Assembly: GCF_029227915.1 (NCBI RefSeq)
Contig: NC_079884.1
Coordinates: forward strand, 2,482,001-2,546,000
Origin: Hydractinia symbiolongicarpus
Taxonomy: Eukaryota; Cnidaria; Hydrozoa; Anthoathecata; Hydractiniidae
Direction: 5' to 3'
DNA length: 64,000 bases
Within the stretch, counting starts at the first letter, position 1, and each line of letters opens with the position of its first letter. The position numbers and the translations under genes were made by a program. Shown here one piece after another: positions 1 through 9,666 of this stretch. The notes beneath the pieces were generated by a model that worked only from the letters and a program-made list of their open reading frames with translations, was not told the origin of the DNA and made no database searches.

Positions 1-178
1 AATTTGACGTGAGTGCTTGAATTCAGCGATTACATTAGGCTCTGTGGTAGACCTTTATTAAAAAAATTAGATAAATAAACTTTTCTTACTGTGGGACCAA
101 TCCTGGCCGTTAGCACGCGCTGAATAAATAGGAACAGTTTCAAAGACTACATTTCATTGACTTTCTAGCGGTATAAAT

Positions 179-196
179 CCGTTTGAGTTACAACGG
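179..196. other. Conserved inverted repeat CCGTT/AACGG (example)
   Basis: CCGTT and AACGG can pair as a 5-bp stem around the 8-base loop TGAGTTAC. It occurs at this place in most units. Variants that weaken it are CAACAG for CAACGG (for example 28469, 31074) and CAGTTTGAGTTACAACGG in several right-hand units. It is the most regularly placed dyad in the repeat. Confidence 0.75.
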
Positions 197-205
197 TTGC
201 GTCAC
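197..205. other. TTGCGTCAC block (CRE/bZIP-like on minus strand), example
   Basis: The complement GTGACGCAA contains TGACG, as in bZIP (CRE- or C/EBP-like) sites. It sits directly after the CCGTT/AACGG dyad. Units fall into two states here, TTGCGTCAC and TTGGGTCAC, with the second common from 19.8 kb on. Confidence 0.4.
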
Positions 206-745
206 ATATTCATGCCAACATGTATTTAGCGATAGTATTCGGATAACACTAGTTTGCATCGATTTTAACAGTGAAACGTTTGACTGTGGGACATAATTGA
301 ACTGATTTTAGACTTTGACGTTATAAATGTGATAAATGAGCCAATTTTTATCCAAGGAATAACATTCTTCTTAATTTGACATGATTGCTGGAACTCAGCG
401 ATTACACTGGGCGCTATGGTGGCGCTTTATTAAAAAATTCAGATAAATAATTCTTTTTTTACTGTGGGACCAATCCTAGCCGTTATTGCGCATTGAAAAA
501 ATAGAGACTGTATCAAAAACTACATTCCATTGACTTTCTAGCGGTATAAATCCGTTTGAGTTACAACGGTTGCGTCACATATTCGTACCAACATGTATTT
601 AGTGATTTTCTTCCAATATTACTAAGTTGTTTTGCTTTTAACAGTGAAACGACTGACTGTGGGAATTAATTGAACTGATTCTGGACTGTGACTTTATAAA
701 TGTGATAAATGAGCCAATTGGTCTCCAAGGAATAACTTTCTTCTT

Positions 746-1117
746 AATTTGACGTGAGTGCTTGAATTCAGCGATTACATTAGGCTCTGTGGTAGACCTT
801 TATTAAAAAAATTAGATAAATAAACTTTTCTTACTGTGGGACCAATCCTGGCCGTTAGCACGCGCTGAATAAATAGGAACAGTTTCAAAGACTACATTTC
901 ATTGACTTTCTAGCGGTATAAATCCGTTTGAGTTACAACGGTTGCGTCACATATTCATACCAACATGTATTTAGCGATAGTATTCGGATAACACTAGTTT
1001 GCATCGATTTTAACAGTGAAACGTTTGACTGTGGGACATAATTGAACTGATTTTAGACTTTGACGTTATAAATGTGATAACTGAGCCAATTTTTATCCAA
1101 GGAATAACATTCTTCTT
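746..1117 (+). repeat. Representative family I satellite unit (372 bp)
   Basis: This is an example of family I: TTTGACGTGAGTGC at the start, GAATTC, TTAGGCTCTGTGG, CCTGGCCGTTAGCACGCGC, and GAATAAATAGGAACAG followed by TTTCAAAGACTAC. The GAATTC near base 19 of the unit means an EcoRI digest of genomic DNA should give a ladder in steps of ~373 bp. Dimers should be prominent wherever families I and II alternate. The unit at 1-372 is nearly identical to it. Confidence 0.9.
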
Positions 1118-1860
1118 AATTTGACATGATTGCTGGAACTCAGCGATTACACTGGGCGCTATGGTGGCGCTTTATTAAAAAATTCAGATAAATAATTCTT
1201 TTTTACTGTGGGACCAATCCTAGCCGTTATTGCGCATTGAAAAAATAGAGACTGTATCAAAAACTACCTTCCATTGACTTTCTAGCGGTATAAATCCGTT
1301 TGAGTTACAACGGTTGCGTCACATATTCGTACCAACATGTATTTAGTGATTTTCTTCCAATATTACTAAGTTATATTGCTTTTAACAGTAAAACGATTGA
1401 CTGTGGGAATTATTTGAACTGATTCTGGACTGTGATCTCATAAATGTGATAAATGAGCCAATTGGTCTCAAAGCAATAACATTCTTCTTAACTTGACATG
1501 ATTACTGGAATTCAGCGATTACGTTAGGCTCTGTTGTAGTGCTTTATTTAAAATTTTAGATAAATAAGACTTTTCTTACTGTGGGACCAATCCTGGCCGT
1601 TAGCACGCGCTGAATGAATAGGATCTGTTTCAAAGACTGCATTTCATTGACTTTCTAGCGGCATAATACGTTTGAGTTACAACGGTTGCGTCACATATTC
1701 GTACCAACATGTATTTAGTGATTTTTTCCAATATTACTAAGTTGTATTGCTTTTAACAGTGAAACGATTGACTGTGGGACTTAATTGAACTGATTTTGGA
1801 CTTTGACATTATAAATGTGATAAATGAGCCAATTTGACTTCAAGAAATAACAATCTTCTT

Positions 1861-2234
1861 AGTTTGACATGATTGCTGGAACTCAGCGATTACACTGGGC
1901 GCTGTGGTAGCGCTTTGTTAAAAAAATTAAGATAAATAAGTCATTCTTTACTGTGGGACCAATCCTAGCCGTTAGTTCGCGCTGAAGAAATGGAGACAGT
2001 TGCAAAAACTGCATTTCATTGACTTTCTAACGGTGTCGATCCGTTTGAGTTACAACAGTTGCGTCACATATTCGTACCAACATGTATTTAGAGATTTTCT
2101 TCCAATATTACTAAGTTGTATTGCTTTTAACAGTGAAACGATTGACTGTGGGAATTAATTGAACTGATTCTGGACTGTGACCTCATAAATGTGATAAATG
2201 AGCCAATTGGTCTCCAAGCAATAACATTCTTCTT
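1861..2234 (+). repeat. Representative family II satellite unit (374 bp)
   Basis: This is a good example of family II. It begins AGTTTGACATGATTGC, carries GAACTC in place of the family I GAATTC, and has GGGCGCTGTGGTAGCGC, which can pair GCGCT with AGCGC. Further on come CCTAGCCGTTA, GAAGAAATGGAGACAG, and GGGAATTAATTGAACTG in the second half. Family II units differ from family I mainly in the first ~150 bp; the last ~200 bp is shared. Strand is nominal, since the true orientation relative to the centromere is unknown. Confidence 0.9.
1899..1913. other. Inverted repeat GCGCT/AGCGC of family II (example)
   Basis: GCGCT-GTGGT-AGCGC forms a 5-bp stem with a 5-base loop, extendable by a G-T pair. 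It is intact in most GGGCGCTGTGGTAGCGC units. Family I (GCTCTGTGGTAGCGC) has one mismatch, and the GACCCTGTGGTAGCGA variant cannot form it. Confidence 0.7.
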
Positions 2235-4408
2235 AATTTGACATGATTGCTGGAATTCAGCGATTACATTAGGCTCTGTTGTAGCGCTTTATTTAAAATT
2301 TTAGATAAATAAGACTTTTCTTACTGTGGGACCAATCCTGGCCGTTAGTTCGCGCTGAAGCAATAGATACAGTTGCAAAAACTGCATTTCATTGACTTTC
2401 TGACGGTGTCAATCCGTTTGAGTTACAACGGTTGCGTCACATATTCGTACCAACATGTATTTAGTGATTTTTTCCAATATTACTGAGTTGTATTGCTTTT
2501 AACAGTGAAACGATTGACTGTGGGAATTAATTGAACTGATTCTGGACTGTGACTTTATAAATGTGATAAATGAGCCAATTGGTCTCCAAGGAATAACTTT
2601 CTTCTTAATTTGATGTGAGTGCTGGAATTCAGCGATTACATTAGGCTCTGTGGTACCGCTTTATTAAAATATTTAGATAAATAAGTCTTTTCTTACTGTG
2701 GGACCAATCCTCGCCGTTAGCACTCGCTGAATAAATAAGAACAGTTTCAAAGACTACATTTCATTGACTTTTTAGCGTTATAAATCCGTTTGAGTTACAA
2801 CGGTTGAGTCACATATTCGTACCAACATGTATTTAGCGATAGTATTCGGATATTACTAGGTTCCATCGCTTTTAACAGTGAAACGTTTGACTGTGGGACT
2901 TAATTGAACTGATTTTGGACTTTGACATTATAAATGTGATAAATTAGCCAATTTGACTACAAGAAATAACAATCTTCTTAGTTTGACATGATTGCTGGAA
3001 CTCAGCGATTACACTGGGCGCTGTGGTAGCGCTTTGTTAAAAAAATTAAGATAAATAAGTCATTCTTTACTGTGGGACCAATCCTAGCCGTTAGTTCGCG
3101 CTGAAGAAATGGAGACAGTTGCAAAAACTGCATTTCATTGACTTTCTAACGGTGTCAATCCGTTTGAGTTACAACGGTTGCGTCACATATTCGTACCAAC
3201 ATGTATTTAGAGATTTTCTTCCAATATTACTAAGTTGTATTGCTTTTAACAGTGAAACGATTGACTGTGGGAATTAATTGAACTGATTCTGGACTGTGAC
3301 CTCATAAATGTGATAAATGAGCCAATTGGTCTCCAAGCAATAACATTCTTCTTAATTTGACATGATTGCTGGAATTCAGCGATTACATTAGGCTCTGTTG
3401 TAGCGCTTTATTTAAAATTTTAGATAAATAAGACTTTTCTTACTGTGGGACCAATCCTGGCCGTTAGTTCGCGCTGAAGCAATAGATACAGTTGCAAAAA
3501 CTGCATTTCATTGACTTTCTGACGGTGTCAATCCGTTTGAGTTACAACGGTTGCGTCACATATTCGTACCAACATGTATTTAGTGATTTTCTTCCAATAT
3601 TACTAAGTTATATTGCTTTTAACAGTGAAACGATTGACTGTGGGAATTAATTGAACTGATTCTGGACTGTGACCTCATAAATGTGATAAATGAGCCAATT
3701 GGTCTCCAAGCAATAACATTCTTCTTAATTTGACATGATTGCTGGAATTCAGCGATTACATTAGGCTCTGTTGTAGCGCTTTATTTAAAATTTTAGATAA
3801 ATAAGTCATTTTTTTCTGTGGGACCAATCCTAGCCGTTATCGCGCATTGAAGAAATAGAGACTGTTTCAAAAACTACATTTCATTGACTTTCTAGCGGCA
3901 TAAATCCGTTTGAGTTACAACGGTTGCGTCACATATTCGTACCAACATGTATTTAGTGATTTTCTTCCAATATTACTAAGTTGTATTGCTTTTAACAGTG
4001 AAACGATTGACTGTGGGAATTAATTGAACTGATTCTGGACTGTGACCTCATAAATGTGATAAATGAGCCAATTGGTCTCCAAGCAATAACATTCTTCTTA
4101 ATTTGACATGATTTCTGGAATTCAGCGATTACATTAGGCTCTGTGGTAGCGCTTTATTAAAAAATTTAGATAAATAAGTCTTTTCTTACTGTGGGACCAA
4201 TCCTGGCCGTTAGCACGCGCTGAATAAATAGGAACAGTTTCAAAGACTAAATTTCATTGACTTTCTAGCGGTATAAATCAGTTTGAGTTACAACGGTTGC
4301 GTCACATATTCATACCAACATGTATTTAGCGATAGTATTCGGATATTACTAGTTTGCATCGATTTTAACAGTGAAACGTTTGACTGTGGGACACAATTGA
4401 ACTGATTT

Positions 4409-4421
4409 TGGACTTTGACCT
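4409..4421 (-). other. Nuclear-receptor DR1-like motif AGGTCAAAGTCCA (example)
   Basis: The complement of TGGACTTTGACCT reads AGGTCA-A-AGTCCA, two half-sites one base apart, close to the DR1 or HNF4-type consensus. It recurs wherever units have GGACTTTGACCTT. Units with GGACTGTGACCTT keep the half-sites but change the spacer. Chance conservation by satellite homogenisation is the default explanation; no function is claimed. Confidence 0.4.
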
Positions 4422-4472
4422 TATAAATGTGATAAATGAGCCAGTTAGACTACAAGAAATAACATTCTTCTT

Positions 4473-7400
4473 AATTTGACATGATTGCTGGAACTCAGCG
4501 ATTACACTGGGCGCAATGGTAGCGCTTTATTAAAAAATTCAGATAAATAAGTCATTTTTTACTGTGGGACAAATCCTAGCCCTTATCTCGCATTGAAGAA
4601 ATAGAGACTGTTTCAAAAACTACATTTCATTGACTTTCTAGCGGCACAATACGTTTGAGTTACAACGGTTGTGTCACAAATTCGTACCGACATGTATTTA
4701 GTGATTTTTCCGGCGCTATGGTGGCGCTTTATTAAAAAATTCGTATAAATAAGTCATTTTTTACTGTGGGACCAATCCTAGCCGTTATTGCGCATTGAAG
4801 AAATAGAGACTGTATCAAAAACTACATTTTATTGACTTTCTATCGGCATAAATCCGTTTGAGTTACAACGGTTGCGTCACATATTCGTACCAACATGTAT
4901 TTAGTGATTTTCTTCCAATATTACTAAGTTGTACTCCTCTTAACAGTGAAACGATTGACTGTGGGAATTAATTGAACTGATTCTGGACTGCGACCTCATA
5001 AATGTGATAAATGAGCCAATTGGGCTCCAAGGAATAACTTTCTTCTTAATTTGACGTGAGTGCTGGAATTCAGCGATTACATTAGGCTCTGTGATAGCGC
5101 TTTATTAAAAAGTTTAGATAAATAAGTCTTTTCTTACTGTAGGACCAATCCTGGGCGTTAGCACGCGCTGAATAAATAGGAACAGTTTCAAAGACTACAT
5201 TTCATTGACTTTCTAGCGGTATAAAGCCGTTTGAGTTACAACGGTTGCGTCACATATTTAAAACAACATGTATTTAGCGATAGTATTCGGATATTACTAG
5301 TTTGCATCGATTTTAACAGTGAAACGTTTGACTGTGGGACATAATTGAACTAATTTTGGACTTTGACCTTATAAATGTTATAAATGAGCCAGTTTGACTA
5401 CAAGAAATAACATTCTTCTTAATTTGACATGATTGCTGGAACTCAGCTATTACACTGGGTGTTATGGTGGCGCTTTATTAAAAAATTCAGATAAATAAGT
5501 CATTTTTTACTGTGGGACCAATCCTAGCCGTTATTGCGCATTGAAGAAATAGAGACTGTATCAAATACTACATTTTATTGACTTTCTAGCGGCATAAATC
5601 CGTTTAAGTTACAACGGTTGCGTCACATATTCGTACCAACATGTATTTAGTGATTTTCTTCCAATATTACGAAGTTGTATTGCTTTTAACAGTGCAACGA
5701 TTGACTGTGGGACATAATTGAACTGATTATGGACTTTGACCTTATAAATGTGATAAATGCGCCAGTTTGACTACAAGAAATAACATTCTTCTTAATTTGA
5801 CATGATTGCTGGAATTCAGCGATTACACTGGGCGCTGTGGTAGCGCTTTGTTAAAAAAATTAAGATAAATAAGTCATTCTTTACTGTGGGACAAACCCTA
5901 GCCCTTATCGCGCATTGAAGAAGTAGAGACTGTTTCAAAAACTACATTTCATTGACTTTCCAGCGGCATAAATCTGTTTGAGTTACAACGGTTGCGTCAC
6001 ATATTCGTACCAACATGTATTTATTGATTTTTTCCAATATTACTAAGTTGTATTGCTTTTAACAGTGAAACGATTGACTGTGGGAATTAATTGAACTGAT
6101 TCTAGACTGTGACTTTATAAATGTGATAAATGAGCCAATTGGTCTCCAAGGAATAACTTTCTTCTTAATCTGACGTGAGTCCTGGAATTCAACGATTACA
6201 TTAGGCTCTGTGGTAGCGCTTTATTAAAAAATTTAGATAAATAAGTCTTTGCTTACTGTGGGACCAATCCTGGCCGTTAGCACGCGCTGAATAAATAGGA
6301 ACAGTTTCAAAGACTACATTTCATTGACTTTCTAGCGGTATAAATCCGTTTGAGTTACAACGGTTGCGTCACATATTCGTACCAACATGTATTTAGCGAT
6401 AGTATTCAGATATTACTAGTTTGCATCGATTTCAACAGTGAAACGTTTGACTGTGGGACATAATTGAACTGATTATGGACTTTGACCTTATAAATGTGAT
6501 AAATGAGCCAGTTTGACTACAAGAAATAACATTCTTCTTAATTTGACATGATTGCTGGAACTCAGCGATTACACTGGGCGCAATGGTAGCGCTTTATCAA
6601 AAAATTCAGATAAATAAGTCATTTTTTACTGTGGGACAAATCCTAGCCCTTATCGCGCATTGAAGAAATAGAGACTGTTTCAAAAACTACATTTCATTGA
6701 CTTTCTAGCGGCATAAATCTGTTTGAGTTACAACGGTTGCGTCACATATTCGTACCAACATGTATTTAGTGATTTTATTCCAATATTGCTAAGTTGTACT
6801 CCTCTTAACAGTGAAACGATTGACTGTGGGAATTAATTGAACTGATTCTGGACTGTGACCTCATAAATGTGACAAATGAGCCAATTGGTCTCCAAGGAAT
6901 AACTTTCTTCTTAATTTGACGTGAGTGTTGGAATTCAGCGATTACATTAGGCTCTGTGGTAGCGCTTTATTAAAAAATTTAGATAAATATGTCTTTTCTT
7001 ACTGTGGGACCAATCCTGGCCGTTAGCACGCGCTGAATAAATAGTAACAGTTTCAAAGACTACATTTCATTGACTTTCTAGCGGTATAAATCCGTTTGAG
7101 ATACAACGGTTGCGTCACATATTTAAAACAACATGTATTTAGCGATAGTATTCGGATATTACTAGTTTGCATCGATTTTAACAGTGAAACGTTTGACTGT
7201 GGGACATAATTGAACTGATTTTGGACTTTGACCTTATAAATGTGATAAATGAGCCAGTTTGACTACAAGAAATAACATTCTTCTTAATTTGACATAATTG
7301 CTGGAACTCAGCTATTACACTGGGTGCTATGGTGGCGCTTTATTAAAAAATTCAGATAAATAAGTCATTTTTTACTGTGGGACCAATCCTAGCCGTCATT

Positions 7401-7600
7401 GCGCATTGAAGAAATAGAGACTGTATCAAATACTACATTTTAATGACTTTCTAGCGGCATAAATCCGTTTGAGTTACAACGGTTGCGTCACATATTCGTA
7501 CCAACATGTATTTAGTGATTTTCTTCCGATATTACTAAGTTGTATTGCTTTTAACAGTGAAACGATTGACTGTGGGAATTAATTGAACTGATTCTGGACT
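4473..7600. repeat. Five-unit offset duplication (1865 bp)
   Basis: The block around 4720-5690 matches about 6585-7555 at offset 1865 bp. Diagnostic shared variants are GTACTCCTCTTAACAG at 4931 and 6796, CACATATTTAAAACAACATG at 5251 and 7116, and AACTCAGCTATTACACTGGG near 5440 and 7305. The upstream unit with GGGCGCAATGG (4509 and 6576) is offset by 2067 = 1865 + 202, because the left copy contains an extra 202-bp unit fragment. Confidence 0.85.
4510..4711. repeat. Truncated 202-bp satellite unit
   Basis: Here the sequence runs from TTTAGTGATTTTTCC straight into GGCGCTATGGTGGCGC. Everything from the middle of one unit to about base 38 of the next (about 170 bp) is missing. The spacing between successive GGCGC landmarks (4510 and 4712) is 202 bp instead of ~372. 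It is the shortest spacing between matching landmarks that I noticed. The junction has little shared sequence (at most a C or two), which fits end-joining or slippage better than in-register exchange. Confidence 0.85.
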
Positions 7601-8403
7601 GTGACCTCATAAATGTGATAAATGAGCCAATTGGTCTCCAAGCAATAACATTTTTCTTAATTTGACATGATTGCTGGAATTCAGCGATTACATTAGGCTC
7701 TTTTGTAGCGCTTTATTTAAAATTTTAGATAAATAAGACTTTTCTTACTGTGGGACCAATCCTGGCCGTTAGCACGCGCTGAATAAATAGGATCTGTTTC
7801 AAAGACTACATTTCATTGACTTTCCAGCGCCATAAATCTGTTTGAGTTACAACGGTTGCGTCACATATTCGTACCGACATGTATTTAGTGATTTTCTTCC
7901 AATATTACTAAGTTGTATTCCTTTTAACAGTGAAACGATTGACTGTGGAAATTAATTGAACTGATTTTGGACTGTGACCTCATAAATGTGATAAACGAGC
8001 CAATTGGTCTCCAAGCAATAACATTCTTCTTAATTTGACATGATTGCTGGAATTCAGCGATTACATTAGGCTCTGTTGTTGCGCTTTATTTAAAATTTTA
8101 GATAAATAAGACTTTTCTTACTGTGGGACCAATCCTGGCCGTTAGCACGCGCTGAATAAATAGGATCTGTTTCAAAGACTACATTTCATTGACTTTCTAG
8201 CGGCATAATACGTTTGAGTTACAACGGTTGCGTCACATATTCGTACCAACATGTATTTAGCGATAGTATTCGGATATTACTATGTTGCATCGCTTTTAAC
8301 AGTAAAGCGTTTGACTGTGGGACTTAATTGGACTGATTTTGGACTTTGACTTTATAAATGTGATAAATGAGCCAATTTGACTACAAGAAATAACATTCTT
8401 CTT
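7600..8403. repeat. Satellite units without a clear higher-order copy
   Basis: Units starting at 7659 and 8032 are family I-like (TTAGGCTCTTTTG and TTAGGCTCTGTTG) with GGATCTGTTTCAAAGAC, a variant shared with the unit at 1490. I saw no long near-identical partner elsewhere and nothing but satellite here. Confidence 0.7.
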
Positions 8404-8924
8404 AATTTGACATGATTGCTGGAACTCAGCGATTACACTGGGCGCTGTGGTAGCGCTTTGTTAAAAAATTAAGATAAATAAGTCATTCTTTACTGTGGGA
8501 CAAATCCCAGCCCTTATCGCGCATTGAAGAAATAGAGACTGTTTCAAAAACTACATTTCATTGACTTTCCAGCGGCATAAATCTGTTTGAGTTACAACGA
8601 TTACGTCACATATTCGTACCAACATGTATTTAGTGATTTTCTTCCAATATTACTAAGTTGTATTCCATTTAACAGTGAAACGATTGACTGTGGGAATTAA
8701 TTGAACTGATTCTGGACTGTGAACTCATAAATATGATAAATGAGCCAATTGGTCTCCAAGGAATAACTTTCTTCTTAATTTGACGTGAGTGCTGGAATTC
8801 AGCGATTACATTAGGCTCTGTGGTAGCACTTTATTAAAAAAGTTAGATAAATAAGTCTTTTTTTACTGTGGGACCAATTCTGGCCGTTAGCACGCGCTGA
8901 ATAAATAGGAACAGTTTCAAAGAC

Positions 8925-8972
8925 TACATTTCAATGACTTTCTAGCGGTACATTTCATTGACTTTCTAACTG
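8925..8972. repeat. 24-bp internal tandem duplication, copy 1
   Basis: TACATTTCAATGACTTTC...GCGG is followed at once by a second version with CATTGACTTTCTAACTGTG. The unit is lengthened to 397 bp (8777-9173). The same insertion recurs at 11933, 12702 and 15339 and marks one lineage of units. Confidence 0.9.
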
Positions 8973-9656
8973 TGTAAATCCGTTTGAGTTACAACGGTTG
9001 CGTCACATATTCGTACAAACATGTATTTAGCGATAGTATTCGGATGTTACTAAGTTGCATCGCTTTTAACAGTGAAACGTTTGACTGTTGGACTTAATTA
9101 AAATGATTTTGGACTGTGACCTTATAAATGTTATAAGTGAGAAGATTGGACTCCAAGAAATAACATTCTTCCCAATTTGACATGATTGTGGGAACTCAGC
9201 GATTACACTGGACCCTGTGGTAACGATTCATTTAAAAATTTAAATAAATAAGTCATTTTTACTGTGGGACCAATCCTAGCCGTTAGTGCGCGCTGAAGAA
9301 ATAGAGACATTCTCAAAAACTGCATTTGATCGACTTTTTGGCGGTATCATTCTGTTTGAGTTACAACGGTTGCGTCACATATTCGTATCAACATGTATTT
9401 AGCGATATTTTTCTGATATTACTAGGTTGCATCGCTTTTAACAGTGAAACGTTTGACTGTTGGACTTAATTGAACTGATTTTGGACTGTGACCTTATAAA
9501 TGTTATAAGTGAGACAATTGGACTCCAAGAAATAACATTCTTCCTAATTTTACATGATTGTGAGAACTCAGCGATTACACTGGACCCTGTGGTAGCGAAT
9601 CATTTAAAAATTTAGATAAATAAGTCATTTTTACTCTGGGACCAATCCTAGCCGTT

Positions 9657-9666
9657 AGCGCGCGCT
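9657..9666. other. AGCGCGCGCT perfect palindrome (example)
   Basis: A self-complementary 10-mer of alternating G and C inside an otherwise AT-rich unit, also present at, for example, 33597, 40258 and 50312. Other units have ATCGCGCGCT, AGTTCGCGCT or AGCACGCGCT at the same place, so the alternating run is variable in length. Confidence 0.7.

Larger units (their letters stand above)
1..1489. repeat. Dimeric higher-order repeat, two copies (~745 bp each)
   Basis: Bases 1-745 and 746-1489 are near-identical copies of a family I plus family II pair. Shared private variants include GTGGTAGACCTTTATT (from 45 and 790), the double-A change in GATAACACTAG, and ATTGCGCATTGAAAAAATAG in the second unit. 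Differences are scattered point changes and one T-run length difference (ATTCTTTTTTTACTG versus ATTCTTTTTACTG). This is a simple two-unit higher-order repeat, expected from recent unequal exchange. Confidence 0.9.
1745..3599. repeat. Three-unit offset duplication (1119 bp)
   Basis: Bases about 1745-2480 reappear at about 2864-3599 with offset 1119 bp (three units). Shared private markers are AACAATCTTCTTAGTTTGAC, CTTTGTTAAAAAAATTAAG, GAAGCAATAGATACAG and the TTAGAGATTTTC variant. Similarity drops after about 2480/3599 and before 1745/2864, so the copied block is about two units long with one different unit between. Confidence 0.8.

Noticed and set aside
190-205. RNA polymerase III B-box-like sequence near ACAACGGTTGCGTCAC
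   Set aside because: It lacks the GGTTCGA core, no A box lies at a suitable distance, and no tRNA-like fold was seen.
211-227. CENP-B-box-like match at ATTCGTACCAACATG
   Set aside because: TTCG and the following A fit the minimal box, but the essential CGGG is ATGT here. Partial matches of this kind are expected by chance.
373-400. Bacterial promoter-like TTTGACAT with a later TATAAA/TATAAT
   Set aside because: The context is a eukaryotic satellite. Short AT-rich matches recur in every unit without any downstream gene.
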